A stretch of 64,000 nucleotides of DNA from CAYVBW01 sp964588685 (GCA_964588685.1 CAZPQG010000004.1:1-64000); one strand, 5' to 3'. Positions 46,526-56,502 are shown, numbered from the stretch's first letter. The notes: a model not told the origin generated them from the letters alone. Numbers and translations: made by a program.

Positions 46526-48604
46526 CTAAAGGCTGACAACATATACACTGCCTTTGTCAAATACTACTTCTCCCAACTCTAATAATTGATTCACAGCTAA
46601 ATCCGAATAAGCTTCTCGCTCTTTGCTGCCAATAAAAATATATTTAACTTGATATTTTTTAAATAAATTTTGTGCCTCATTGGATTGGGGCTGTTCATAC
46701 ATAGTTTTTACTTCTTGAGTTCTTTGACCGGGAATATCAAAGCTGCCGCGCCATAGCCACTGATGTTTTCTCCAGCCTAGAACGGTTGGCAGACCCGTAA
46801 AAGAAGACACGCGAGCATAGGTAGTATAGCTTTCTCCCACTGCCTCTAATACGACCGGCCGGCCGGAAACATGAGTTCTCAACCAATTAATTGCTAAGTA
46901 ATCATTGGGTGCTTGCCTTTGCAGCCACTGCAGCCCATCTAAAGTTTGATAATTTTTTAAACTAGCATAATAATCTCGATAACCAAAATAGGGATAACTG
47001 CCCACTGCTAATAAAAACACTAACAAAATTGTCATCAGTAAACCAATTTTAAATGAGCTTAATTTTTGTTTTATATGAAGCCAGGAAATTACTCCTATCA
47101 AAGATCCGGCTGATAAAGTCATCATTACAAAAGCCTGAAATGTTAATTTGAACATAGTATTAGCTCTGGGATGCGAGAGGTAAATATCTTTCATATAAAC
47201 TATTTCAGGCAAAATCAGTAAAACAACTGAAGTAACAGCCATTGCTAAAAACATAACTGCCTCGGCAGAAAGTTTTTTTTGTGCCCTTAAATATTTCACA
47301 GCTAATATAGAGGATAAAACTGTTATTAAAACGTGTGGTCCCCACAAGACCAACAATTGCCAAAGTGGAGAGCGCTGTTCAACCATTCTTACACCTTGCG
47401 AAATTGAATCAAAATTCAACAACCACGGACCCGCAGTTAATAAAGCCAGCAGACCAATAATTAAAGCGCTGAAAAATAAATTATAAAATTGACTTTTATT
47501 AATTGCTAAAATTAATAAACCACTCACTAACAGCAGCAAACCATAAATTAAAAAATCCCAGGTACTGGTGCTAATAGCTATTCCCAGCAGCAAGCCCAAT
47601 ATAACGGCTTCCGGAAAGTAACTTTGTTTTATCAACTTAGACAAAGTCAGCTTAGCCGTATCAGCCTTAAACAAAGCTTTTATCCACAGGAAAATATTAA
47701 TGATAATAAATAAAACAATAGGCAGAGCCCAAACATGCGCATGCAAATCACTGACAATAAAACTGTAAGCGGGAAATTCATGAATGGTGTTTTCTATAAA
47801 TCTGGTAGCACTGGGATACCAATAGTCCGCAAAAGTTTTGTTGCTTAGCCAATACCAAGCAGCATGACCATTTCCACCCAGGACTAACAAGACGCTTCCA
47901 ATCAGGCCGGCTTGCAGGATAAATTTAGTGTATTTTTTTACTTTTTTATTCTTTGTTTTTGCAGTCTGGAAAACAGCCCCAACAAAGTTAATAATTAAGC
48001 CAGCCGCCTGGGTTGAAACCAGAGCCATGATCATACCGAGTAATAAATTGTAGCCGTAATCAACCCCAATACTCCAATACTGCAACACAATTGCTCCTAA
48101 AAAATGACCAAAAGTATAATAGTTGATAGCAGCGCGGGCCAGCCACATGTCTTCTGCCGGTAAAGTAGGGGAGCGTAAATAAGCAGCCATAAAACCAACA
48201 TCCATAAATTTTTCCAAACCTTCTATCCGCGGACTATAACCGCGCACAATCGATAAAAAGAAAAAAAAGAATAAAAAAACTAATTCCTGTCCTAAAATTA
48301 ATGACCAATTACTTTTCAAAAAAGCTTTCACTTCTGTTTGCTTGGTCCAATAAAATCTTAATGAATAAACACTTAAGATTAACAACAAAAAATAAATAAA
48401 AAATGGCTGATTGGCCGGCAATCCTAGATGTGCCAAAATCCAAACAATTAAACCTATCACCAGCCATACAGTCAACCGACCAAAACCCCATAAGGCATCA
48501 ATAGATTTTCCAGCGTAAATTTTATAAAGAAGAGGAAAACCAAGCAACTGCCAAAGAAGCAGCAGCAGCCAGCACAAAATTATCAGAGGTAAGTCAACTA
48601 GCAT
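46526..48604 (-). CDS. DUF2298 (Chlor_Arch_YYY) polytopic membrane protein
   Basis: A 692-residue protein with at least twelve membrane helices. The loop GYSPRIEGLEKFMDVGFMAA, then RSPTLPAEDMWLARAAINYY (about 122-165), is the signature of the DUF2298/YYY family. A C-terminal soluble part (about 565-690) has LQWLQRQAPNDYLAINWL and ends in KYIFIGSKEREAYSDLAVN, resembling the tail of GT-C glycosyltransferases. The family is thought to be a GT-C-type glycosyltransferase or lipid-linked sugar handler, but activity is unproven. It begins the minus-strand envelope block. Confidence 0.78.
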   Translation of the reverse strand: MLVDLPLIILCWLLLLLWQLLGFPLLYKIYAGKSIDALWGFGRLTVWLVIGLIVWILAHLGLPANQPFFIYFLLLILSVYSLRFYWTKQTEVKAFLKSNWSLILGQELVFLFFFFFLSIVRGYSPRIEGLEKFMDVGFMAAYLRSPTLPAEDMWLARAAINYYTFGHFLGAIVLQYWSIGVDYGYNLLLGMIMALVSTQAAGLIINFVGAVFQTAKTKNKKVKKYTKFILQAGLIGSVLLVLGGNGHAAWYWLSNKTFADYWYPSATRFIENTIHEFPAYSFIVSDLHAHVWALPIVLFIIINIFLWIKALFKADTAKLTLSKLIKQSYFPEAVILGLLLGIAISTSTWDFLIYGLLLLVSGLLILAINKSQFYNLFFSALIIGLLALLTAGPWLLNFDSISQGVRMVEQRSPLWQLLVLWGPHVLITVLSSILAVKYLRAQKKLSAEAVMFLAMAVTSVVLLILPEIVYMKDIYLSHPRANTMFKLTFQAFVMMTLSAGSLIGVISWLHIKQKLSSFKIGLLMTILLVFLLAVGSYPYFGYRDYYASLKNYQTLDGLQWLQRQAPNDYLAINWLRTHVSGRPVVLEAVGESYTTYARVSSFTGLPTVLGWRKHQWLWRGSFDIPGQRTQEVKTMYEQPQSNEAQNLFKKYQVKYIFIGSKEREAYSDLAVNQLLELGEVVFDKGSVYVVSL

Positions 48605-48702
48605 AGTGTTTATTGTAGCATAAGAAAATAGAAAAATTAGTCATGCAGTTCACTTTAAAACATACTATTTTATTTCATTAATGAGGCTGGTACATGAAGG
48701 CT

Positions 48703-49311
48703 TTAAATTAAATTAAAATTATTTTCTATTAAAGACAATGCTTGTTTTAAATTACTTACTTTGAAGTGATATTCAGTTTTATAATCCAAAATGTTACTAA
48801 CCCAAATGACATGAGTTTTATTGTTCGAATTATATTTCTTAGAAATTAAATTTTTGTTTAAATATTGCACTACATCCCAATTATCTTCAATAAAAACATC
48901 CAGTTTAAGCTGTTTAATCATTTTTTCTTTGAATAAATGCGGCTGCTCATCTTGACTATTCATATAACAGCTTGCAAATAATTGCTCTGCTTTCATCTTT
49001 TTTTTACATTTACTAAAATCTTCTTCTAGATGTTTAAAACGCGCAGTTATTAAATAGGGCTCAATTAAACCCTTTTTTTTGAGAGTAGCAATATTTTTTA
49101 CACCAGGAACTCGAACTAGACTAGTTTTATGGAATAATTCCCAGATAAATTTTTCTTCTTTTGTTTGAGGAACGTAAAACTCTAAAGTATCACGCTTAAT
49201 ACCTATTTTTTTTCTTTTTAAAAATGCAATTAAGGGTCGAGCTATTAAAACAGGATTGTAAAGCAGTACTCCATCTAAATCAAAACCGACCTTGAGTGCT
49301 GATTGCTTCAT
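48703..49311 (-). CDS. HAD-superfamily phosphatase-like protein
   Basis: A 202-residue protein. Motif I is FDLDGVLLYN near 9-18 (the Asp-x-Asp pair), motif II is the Thr in YLITARF near 92, motif III is a lysine in KEKMIKQL near 128, and motif IV is FIEDNWDVV near 136. This is the order of 5'-nucleotidase/NT5C-like HAD phosphatases. Substrate is unknown. It stands alone on the minus strand between DUF2298 and a lipoprotein gene, with about 280 bp of AT-rich sequence upstream (49312-49591) holding nothing I recognise. Confidence 0.7.
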   Translation of the reverse strand: MKQSALKVGFDLDGVLLYNPVLIARPLIAFLKRKKIGIKRDTLEFYVPQTKEEKFIWELFHKTSLVRVPGVKNIATLKKKGLIEPYLITARFKHLEEDFSKCKKKMKAEQLFASCYMNSQDEQPHLFKEKMIKQLKLDVFIEDNWDVVQYLNKNLISKKYNSNNKTHVIWVSNILDYKTEYHFKVSNLKQALSLIENNFNLI

Positions 49312-49591
49312 ATTTTAATAAAGAAAGTGTTTGTTGATAAATACCGAGCTGCAAACAAAAGTTGGCTATTATTGGCAGCTTTCACAAAACAGCCAATTCA
49401 CAATCAATAAACTTAAGTGGGCTAAGTTAACAGCGGATTTAGTTAACTAGTAAATGATTTTATTTTTTATTAAATGTTGACTTCAAATTATATCGTTAAG
49501 ATAAAAATTAAACAAATTTAATATCAGCTCAGCTTCCGCATTTATTAAAATTTCGAAGCTAAAAATCAGGGTTAAATTTTGTAAATATAAC

Positions 49592-50698
49592 CTAAGCCAG
49601 CGAGCCAAAGTTAAGAAATTTTTGCCCTGAATTTAAAAAAGTTTCCATCTCTTCGCGAAATTGTTTTGCTGCTTGTTGCAAATTAGGCGTTATTAAAAAT
49701 AGGTTTAAGCCTTGCGAAGGAGGTATTCCTTTTTTTTGCCAGTTTGCTTTAAATTCCAGTAATTCATCTTCAATTTTAAAATGTTTAGCAATTTTTCCTG
49801 CCAGCTGTACCATTTTTTCGAATTCTTGCTGCCCCATTTGATTTAATCCTCCTTGATTGCTTATTGGTGTATTCATCTCTGCATTATCCTGCTTTTGAGG
49901 CTGTTGAAGAAAAATCAATAACGAAGCAAGGCCAAATAAATCTCTTTTTTCATGAAAAATAGTAGACTCGAGAAAACGATAAATTCCCAATAGTTCTTTT
50001 TTATCCCTCTCATTACCGTTATCATCTGCCTGATCAATCTTCTCAAAATCATCAATGCCTATAATCTCTTCATTTCCTTCTTCAAAAAAATCTTTGCCGG
50101 CGGCAATAATTATTTCTAAACATGCAAAAGACAAAAGGCATTGCAGTGCTACGGTAAATGAATCGTCTATTGGTCCATTAATTTCTATGCCCGCTGCTAA
50201 TAAATCTGGTAATTTTATTTTTTCTTTGGGCTGATTAGTTTTTTTTAATAAATATTCTGAAGGGTTCTTTGATAAAAAAACACCACCCAGCTCTAGCTTA
50301 ACCTCTACTTGCTCTCGATCATTAGCAATATGAGTGATAGGTAAAGGAGTAATTTTCACGCCGTAAGGAATATCCGATGGATTCTCTTTTGAATTATAAA
50401 AACTTATTAATCGCTCTGAAATTTTTGACAAAAGGGAGTTTGCTTCCAGCCTTGACATCTTTTCTTTAAATTCTGATAGCCCGGCTTCTAATTTTTCCCA
50501 ATTAGCTTCTGTTATCAAGGGTTTTTTAAGGCCGGCTCGCTCAGCATTATTCTTTCTTAATTTCTCAATTGCGTCCTCGTCAATGGACTCAATATCCACT
50601 ACATCCATACAGCCCAGCATTGCAGCGCTGATAGCAGCAGCAGCCAATTGTAAAAAAGTTCTTCTATCAACTTTTTTACCTCTTTCTCTTTCGCTCAT
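49592..50698 (-). CDS. Putative Tat-exported lipoprotein of unknown function
   Basis: A 368-residue protein that I do not recognise. The N-terminus has a twin-arginine motif, DRRTFLQL (Arg12, Arg13), a hydrophobic Ala-rich stretch and a cysteine at 30 (AMLGC) that could serve as lipobox, although position -2 is Leu rather than a small residue. The mature part is acidic and mostly helical, with FACLEIIIAAGKDFFEEGNE near 195 and a segment rich in Q/N (about 275-300). It is neighboured by a GT-C gene 32 bp upstream on the same strand. If Tat is absent in this genome, export would be by Sec. Confidence 0.5.
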   Translation of the reverse strand: MSERERGKKVDRRTFLQLAAAAISAAMLGCMDVVDIESIDEDAIEKLRKNNAERAGLKKPLITEANWEKLEAGLSEFKEKMSRLEANSLLSKISERLISFYNSKENPSDIPYGVKITPLPITHIANDREQVEVKLELGGVFLSKNPSEYLLKKTNQPKEKIKLPDLLAAGIEINGPIDDSFTVALQCLLSFACLEIIIAAGKDFFEEGNEEIIGIDDFEKIDQADDNGNERDKKELLGIYRFLESTIFHEKRDLFGLASLLIFLQQPQKQDNAEMNTPISNQGGLNQMGQQEFEKMVQLAGKIAKHFKIEDELLEFKANWQKKGIPPSQGLNLFLITPNLQQAAKQFREEMETFLNSGQKFLNFGSLA

Positions 50699-50730
50699 TT
50701 TTTTTAAATAACTTTAAAAATAAGTAGCTT

Positions 50731-52692
50731 TTATAAATTACAAACTTGCTTTACATTATAAACCAAATATCCATCTCCGGTTTCATAAACCGGTTGCAAG
50801 TTTTTCACTAACCAGCTTTCTCTTACAGCTATATCCAGTTCTCCCTGGCCCGGAGAAACCAAAACAAAATTTAAATTTTCTTGCATCATTAGCCGACACC
50901 AATCTTGCAGTTCTATTTGACTGCTAAATATTTGCTTTAGACGCTGGCGGCGGCGGCTGTCATCATAACCCATGGACCACGCAAAATAACCGTAATCTAG
51001 ATAAGTTTTTCGCCCTACTAAAGAAACCGGATTGTATAAATATTGAGTGGTGACAAAAACAGATTCGGGCGGGGTATTATTAATTAACCATTTGCCAAGA
51101 GGTTGAGCAACAGGATCATCAATTGAGGCCCGATGGTCATTAACAATGGCAGCCGCATCTATAAAACCGGACAAAGTCAAGGGGATTAATAATAATAAAA
51201 TAGCTGCTTTGGCAGCCGCTGACTTAATCCAAAAACCGGCCAATTTAGCTGCCAACAAGCAAGCCACGCCTATTTGGAAAAAATTGATTAATTTATGATT
51301 ATTGATTATATCCGGCGACAACTGAAATAAATTAGCCAGTAAAAAATAAGCAGTGAAAATTAACCACCATTTTTTTTGCCAAAGATTACCAACAATAAAT
51401 AAAATTGGCCACATAAAAATATATAAACCTATATTTCTCCACCAGTAATAAGCAATGCCTGACAGTGTTTTGTCTTGAGCTAAAAATCCGGGTTGAAACG
51501 CAACAGCGCTGCCTCCTAACCGCCAGTAATACAAAAAGCCGGGCAGTGATAATAAAATTCCCACAGCATAATAAGGTCCATAATGCTTTAATAATTTTGG
51601 ATTTAAGATGAACCAGGCAGCAATGAAAAATAACACCATGACATAACTAGCAAAATTTAAAAAAGGCAAAGATATTAAAGCCAGCCACAAGCCAATTAAC
51701 TTTAGGCTTTTAATTAATTTGGCAGCAGACATATTTTTTTTATCTAAGCTTTTTTTATCTAAGCTCTTATCAGGCCTAAAGGAATAAGCAGCTTTTACTA
51801 AAGGCCAAATAGCAAGTAAAGCCACAGCTAAACTAAAACCTAGATGCCGCTGATTAGTATAAACATTCCAATGCCAAAAGGCGCTAATATCATCACCATT
51901 CCAGGGGCCAAAATTAATAAATTGATCATTGCTGGGTATAGCAATAAGGGCATCGACAGTGAAACCTCTTTCTTGAAAATAGTCGACAAAAGTTAAGCTG
52001 CTGTTAAATAAAAATAAAAATACAGCTAAGACTCCAGCTGCTAAGGTTTCTTTTTTTATTTTCTGACTAGATTTGAACAAGTTGTTTTGAGGCATCAAAT
52101 TAACTACTTGCTTTAACTTGCTGCGGCCACTCTGGGTTTTATCATTGTTTATTTTGCTAGTAGTTAATTTACCAGCTAAAAAAAAGATCATCGCCAACAA
52201 ACCAAAAAAACCAATTGAGCTTAACAAATTTAAAGCTAAACCTAAATTCAAACCGATCCGCTCCAACAAACCAACTACTAAATAAAACAAAAAATGATAG
52301 CGAATGGGTTCACCGGCAAATTGAGGATATTCTACGGGAAAGTTTTTACCTAACGAGAAAGAACGAATTAAAGGTAGATGGGCTGCAAAATCACTCCATA
52401 ATCGACTGCGCATTATAAACTGATCGCCTTCATAATTAAAAGTAAAAACCATTAACCATGCAGAAAATGCGGCCAGCCCAATTAAGATCAAGCACTGCCA
52501 TTTCTGGCCAAAAGCTTTACTAATGATAGCTTGTTTGATTTTTTGCTGGCTATGATTAAAGAATTTTTTGAGCTGTTGCACGACCAAGTTGAATAGCGTA
52601 ATTAATACCTCGATCATATGGATAAACATGCTCCATCCCGGCCCAATATAAACCGGGCAGAGGAGTAATTGTTTTAGGTAAAATTCGGGCAT
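50731..52692 (-). CDS. Polytopic membrane protein, GT-C glycosyltransferase-like
   Basis: A protein of up to 653 residues with about ten membrane helices and a soluble C-terminal domain. The first large loop (SRLWSDFAAHLPLIRSFSLG, then YPQFAGEPIRYHFLFY) and the tail (VFVTTQYLYNPVSLVGRKTY) resemble GT-C enzymes that use lipid-linked sugars, though a DUF-level assignment is not clear. The start is uncertain: the ATG at 52692 overlaps the upstream FAD gene by 137 bp, and ATGs at 52629 and 52617 would still overlap by over 60 bp. It follows the FAD oxidoreductase and GT2 genes, suggesting a glycan pathway. Confidence 0.6.
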   Translation of the reverse strand: MPEFYLKQLLLCPVYIGPGWSMFIHMIEVLITLFNLVVQQLKKFFNHSQQKIKQAIISKAFGQKWQCLILIGLAAFSAWLMVFTFNYEGDQFIMRSRLWSDFAAHLPLIRSFSLGKNFPVEYPQFAGEPIRYHFLFYLVVGLLERIGLNLGLALNLLSSIGFFGLLAMIFFLAGKLTTSKINNDKTQSGRSKLKQVVNLMPQNNLFKSSQKIKKETLAAGVLAVFLFLFNSSLTFVDYFQERGFTVDALIAIPSNDQFINFGPWNGDDISAFWHWNVYTNQRHLGFSLAVALLAIWPLVKAAYSFRPDKSLDKKSLDKKNMSAAKLIKSLKLIGLWLALISLPFLNFASYVMVLFFIAAWFILNPKLLKHYGPYYAVGILLSLPGFLYYWRLGGSAVAFQPGFLAQDKTLSGIAYYWWRNIGLYIFMWPILFIVGNLWQKKWWLIFTAYFLLANLFQLSPDIINNHKLINFFQIGVACLLAAKLAGFWIKSAAAKAAILLLLIPLTLSGFIDAAAIVNDHRASIDDPVAQPLGKWLINNTPPESVFVTTQYLYNPVSLVGRKTYLDYGYFAWSMGYDDSRRRQRLKQIFSSQIELQDWCRLMMQENLNFVLVSPGQGELDIAVRESWLVKNLQPVYETGDGYLVYNVKQVCNL

Positions 52693-53950
52693 GATTTTGT
52701 TTTACAATCGGCTGAGCATTATCTTGTTTAAACAAATAATAATCTTGTAAATGATTTTTAAATTCTGGACACAGCTGCTGCAAATATGGTTTGTAATAAG
52801 CTAATATTTCTTGTTTTGACATTGTTAATAATTTATCATCTGGTGTTGTATACTGCCCAACATAAACCAGATGACGCTGATTGTAATAAGCTTTATTAAT
52901 TAAATTAGTGTGTTCTACAACTGCTAAGAAAGGCCAATTGGCCCGGTTAATATTAAGCCAATAAATGTTTTGCTTAAAAAAGGGTTTGTTTAAAACTAAA
53001 ATCAAAGTTGCAGCTGACAAAGATTCTAAGTTTTTTAACTGACTGCAGTAAGCTGTTGGCAAATCAGCTTGACTTAACCGCAGCAATTGTTGACTGGAGC
53101 CGGTAAAAAGCACACTGTCAAAATTATTGTCTTGCAGCAGCTCATTTTTAAATTCTAATTGAAAACTTGATTGCTGTTGGGAATTTTGACTGTCGACATT
53201 TGCTTTAATTTTTGTAATCGGCGTTGAGAAATTAATTTCAACTCCCAGCTCTTGTAATTGAGCAACAATCTGCTGAGCTAACCCTAAAAATCCGTATTTG
53301 AAATAACCTATTTTTTTCGATCTGGTAAAAATTCTTGCCCAAAACCAAGCAGCGTTAATTTCTGAGGCATGTTTGCCAAACTTGCCTTCAAATAATGGCT
53401 GCCACAGATTCTGCCAAGACGCGCGCCCCATTGTTTTTTGAATAAACTCTTGTGCGCTTAACCGCTCTAAACATTGACCCGCAGGCCAACATTTTAATCC
53501 TGCCAAAACCGCACCAGTCCGTATTTTGGTAGACCACGACAGGCCGGGAAAAGAAAGCAAACTGGCAGCAGAATCAAGCTGGGCCAGTTTAATGTCAGCT
53601 TGATTTAATTTAATTCCAAGCGGATTGTTATTTTTTTGATTTTTATAATTTTTAGTAAAAGAACGATTGACTGTGGAATTATTAAGTAAAGAGTAACTTT
53701 TGCCTTCTTGATAAAACAAGCGGTCGCTCAACTTTAATTCAGACAACCATTTTTTTACAGCTTGGTCAGTGGTAAAAACATGATGGTAATGCTCTTCTAA
53801 AGGCCATTGCCAGCCATCAACTGTAAAACCTTTAGCCAACCCGCCCGGTTTATCATTTGCTTCAAATATTACTACCTCGACGCCTGCTTTTAGCAAATCA
53901 TAAGCGGCAGACAAGCCTGTAAAACCAGCTCCTATAATTGCGACCTTCAT
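52556..53950 (-). CDS. FAD-dependent amine oxidase/protoporphyrinogen oxidase-like protein
   Basis: A 464-residue flavoprotein. The dinucleotide-binding motif is VAIIGAGFTGLSAAYDLL at 3-20, followed by VVIFEANDKPGGLAKG. The C-terminal FAD contact is GLYWAGMEHVYPYDRGINYA near 430. Such proteins are frequent in polysaccharide and glycan clusters of candidate-phyla genomes; the substrate is unknown. The ATG at 53950 is used; an assembly gap lies 46 bp upstream, so promoter sequence is not visible. Its 3' end overlaps the following GT-C gene. Confidence 0.75.
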   Translation of the reverse strand: MKVAIIGAGFTGLSAAYDLLKAGVEVVIFEANDKPGGLAKGFTVDGWQWPLEEHYHHVFTTDQAVKKWLSELKLSDRLFYQEGKSYSLLNNSTVNRSFTKNYKNQKNNNPLGIKLNQADIKLAQLDSAASLLSFPGLSWSTKIRTGAVLAGLKCWPAGQCLERLSAQEFIQKTMGRASWQNLWQPLFEGKFGKHASEINAAWFWARIFTRSKKIGYFKYGFLGLAQQIVAQLQELGVEINFSTPITKIKANVDSQNSQQQSSFQLEFKNELLQDNNFDSVLFTGSSQQLLRLSQADLPTAYCSQLKNLESLSAATLILVLNKPFFKQNIYWLNINRANWPFLAVVEHTNLINKAYYNQRHLVYVGQYTTPDDKLLTMSKQEILAYYKPYLQQLCPEFKNHLQDYYLFKQDNAQPIVKQNHARILPKTITPLPGLYWAGMEHVYPYDRGINYAIQLGRATAQKIL

Positions 53951-53981
53951 ATTAATAAATAATAGAATTAATGTATTAATT

Positions 53982-54111
53982 AAATTTTTTTCAAATNNNN
54001 NNNNNNNNNNNNNNNNNNNNNNNNNNNNNNNNNNNNNNNNNNNNNNNNNNNNNNNNNNNNNNNNNNNNNNNNNNNNNNNNNNNNNNNNNNNNNNNNAAAT
54101 TTTTTTCAAAT
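53982..54111. other. Scaffold gap (100 N) flanked by an exact 15-bp duplicate
   Basis: Bases 53997-54096 are N. AAATTTTTTTCAAAT occurs on both sides (53982-53996 and 54097-54111), as expected for two contigs that overlap by 15 bp. The true distance between the FAD and GT2 genes is probably about 90 bp. Confidence 0.75.
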
Positions 54112-54152
54112 CAACAAAAATCAATAAGCTGCCTATTAATCAATTTTGAACT

Positions 54153-54872
54153 CTACTTAAATTTCATACGCAAATATAACTTTAACGGCTCCCGCAAACC
54201 CAACAAAATTACCTTTAAATTAGCGCCGGTAGATCGACCATGCTGCCGCGGATAATGATCAACGGGCAATTCTTTAAATCTCACCTTTTTCTTTTTTAAT
54301 TTATAAAGCAATTCAGCACTGATAAAAGCTCCATTTGAAAACAAATCTAAATCTTTAATCAAATCCGACTTAATTAACTTAAAAGCGCAATCAATATCCT
54401 TAACATGAACCCTAAAAAGTAAATCAATGTATAGTTTGTACAATTGGGCAAACAGCAACCTTTTAAAACCTTCAGCCCGCTGTTGCCGATAGCCCAAAAT
54501 AGCTTGATAATTCTTAGCCTGAGCAGTAAATTTTTCCAATTCCTGTAAGTCAAATTGAGCGTCGCCGTCAGTATAAAAAATCCAATCATAACGACTTGCT
54601 TTAAACCCGGTGCGCAGTGAGGCGCCGTAACCTCGATTTTGCTGGTGGCTGACAACCCGCAGTTGAGGATGCTGCTGAGCTAATCGCTCAGCGGTTTGCT
54701 TAGTTTTATCACGGCTACCGTCATTAACAATAATTATCTCAAACTGATCTGTTAACTGAGGTAAAACAGATAAAGCCTGCTGCACCATGATCGGCACATT
54801 TTGCTCTTCATTAAAACAAGGAAAAAAAACAGATAAAGATGTCAGTTTAAAATTAAAGTTAGATTGAGCCAT
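54153..54872 (-). CDS. Family 2 glycosyltransferase (polyprenyl-phosphate sugar synthase-like)
   Basis: A 239-residue GT2 enzyme that probably charges a polyprenyl phosphate with a sugar. The nucleotide-sugar site is SVFFPCFNEEQNVP near 14-27, IIIVNDGSRDKTK near 48, and YTDGDAQFDLQEL near 95 with the DxD-like metal site. KDIDCAFKLIKSDL near 157 and the terminal LRMKFK follow, as in DPM1-like enzymes. There is no C-terminal membrane domain. It lies directly downstream of a PMT-type mannosyltransferase gene on the same strand, so it may make that enzyme's lipid-linked mannose donor. Confidence 0.85.
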   Translation of the reverse strand: MAQSNFNFKLTSLSVFFPCFNEEQNVPIMVQQALSVLPQLTDQFEIIIVNDGSRDKTKQTAERLAQQHPQLRVVSHQQNRGYGASLRTGFKASRYDWIFYTDGDAQFDLQELEKFTAQAKNYQAILGYRQQRAEGFKRLLFAQLYKLYIDLLFRVHVKDIDCAFKLIKSDLIKDLDLFSNGAFISAELLYKLKKKKVRFKELPVDHYPRQHGRSTGANLKVILLGLREPLKLYLRMKFK

Positions 54873-54961
54873 AGATTGAGTTCTTTTAGATTAAGTTATT
54901 ATAACTAATCCAAGAGAATAAACAGAGAGCAAATATAATCTAATTTACCAACAAGGTTAAT

Positions 54962-56419
54962 TTACCGCCAAGCCGGAAAAATAAAATACAGCTGCTGCGC
55001 CCAGTCTTGAGAAACCGTGATACCGGTCCACTGAGGATAAAAAATAAAAAAAGTAACCATGATCAATAAAATAGTTGACCAATAAATAAATTGAGAAAAA
55101 GGTTTTACAGCTGATTGTAAAAACTCTGCTGAAATAATATTTAACAAAGGCACTGCCGGCAGATAATGAAAATAAAACATTATCCTGGGAGAAAAAATCC
55201 ACGGCACCCAAACAACGCTGTAAAGTAAAATTAAATTTAAGTAAAGTTTAATCTTTTTAGAAAAACCTTTCTGCCTTGCTCGCTGATAACAATAAAACTG
55301 CCGGCCGGCACGCCAGATTCTAATTAAAAAATAAATTAAAGCAGACAGCCCCAACAAATGAAGCGCCGGATTTTCTACTAGGTAAATATTAGCCGTTTGC
55401 TTTGAAGCTGCCTCTGTTTCTGTCCAGTACCAAATTGGTCTAAGATTTAACAACCATTGATCCGGAGTTGAGCCATAAGCATGACCTTCCAGCCGCCTGG
55501 TTTGATACCAAAAAATTTGCTGATGCAGTTGTTTAAAATGATCCCAATTTTTACCCAGCAAAAACATTTGACCAAAACTTAATAAATAAATTAAAGCCGG
55601 CATTAAGACTAAACTGAATACAACCAAAGGCCATAATTTAAAATAGTTTTGTTTTAAAATTAAATAGCTTATCTTAAAAAGGAAAAAAATTATTAAAAAA
55701 ACAGCACTCCACTTAGTAGCGGCAGCCAATCCTAAAAAAATTCCGGATAACAATAAGTTAATATTTTTACCTTGCTTAATTTTTTGTAATTTAAAACTAA
55801 CAGCTTGCGGTTGCCAGCGATAGAAAAATAAGACGGCTAAACACAACCACAAAGTTAAAAAAATATCATTCATAGCAATTCTAGACTGCACCAGCACTAA
55901 ACCGCTGACTGCTGTCAACAAAGAAGCTAAAAAAGCTTTCACATCAACTTGAGAAAATTTTGTCAAAAAAAAGAACCGGGAATTATCCTGCGAATTATCT
56001 TGTAAACCCTCCTGCAAACCATTCTGTACGTTATTAAATTGGAAAAAAAATTGCCGAGCCAAATAATAAACTGCTACTATTAAACTCAGCCCGGCTAGAG
56101 CAGAAGGCATTCTCCAAGTCAGAGATTGATCGCCCCAAATATCACCCAAAATATTTATAGAAGCAGCCTGAATTAATTTTGCTAAAGGAGGATGCAGCCA
56201 GTCATGATGATTAACCCCGTCAGTGTAATTAAGGAGAGGCTGATGCCACCATTCATAAGCGCGGACATCGTTGTCAGCCATCAAGCGCGCTGCAGGGACA
56301 TGATAGGCTTCATCAAAATATTCTTGCGCCGGCTGGTTTAGTCTCCAAAAATAAACTACCGCACTAAAAAACAAAAGCGCCAGCAATAGTAACTGTTGTT
56401 TTTTAATTTTGATATTCAA
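54962..56419 (-). CDS. PMT-family protein O-mannosyltransferase
   Basis: A 485-residue GT-C membrane enzyme that transfers mannose from polyprenyl phosphate to Ser/Thr of exported proteins. EYFDEAYHVPAARLM near 33-47 carries the catalytic Asp-Glu pair, HHDWLHPPLAKLI near 71-83 is the second conserved loop, SRIAMNDIFLTLW near 180 the next, and ATKWSAVFLI near 235 follows. The C-terminal region has the four-helix PMT end (WYWTE near 325, and PRIMFYFHYLPAVPLL near 415). The start is a TTG at 56419 because no ATG precedes the first helix. The neighbouring GT2 gene may make its donor. Likely acceptors are Thr/Pro-rich proteins such as the surface protein at 14476. Confidence 0.85.
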   Translation of the reverse strand: MNIKIKKQQLLLLALLFFSAVVYFWRLNQPAQEYFDEAYHVPAARLMADNDVRAYEWWHQPLLNYTDGVNHHDWLHPPLAKLIQAASINILGDIWGDQSLTWRMPSALAGLSLIVAVYYLARQFFFQFNNVQNGLQEGLQDNSQDNSRFFFLTKFSQVDVKAFLASLLTAVSGLVLVQSRIAMNDIFLTLWLCLAVLFFYRWQPQAVSFKLQKIKQGKNINLLLSGIFLGLAAATKWSAVFLIIFFLFKISYLILKQNYFKLWPLVVFSLVLMPALIYLLSFGQMFLLGKNWDHFKQLHQQIFWYQTRRLEGHAYGSTPDQWLLNLRPIWYWTETEAASKQTANIYLVENPALHLLGLSALIYFLIRIWRAGRQFYCYQRARQKGFSKKIKLYLNLILLYSVVWVPWIFSPRIMFYFHYLPAVPLLNIISAEFLQSAVKPFSQFIYWSTILLIMVTFFIFYPQWTGITVSQDWAQQLYFIFPAWR

Positions 56420-56502
56420 ACTAAAACCTTTAACTAATTTTAAAATTTAAAGTTACTATTTTTAAATTAACAAATAATAGTTTGCCGGTCAGAAATAGTA
56501 AT

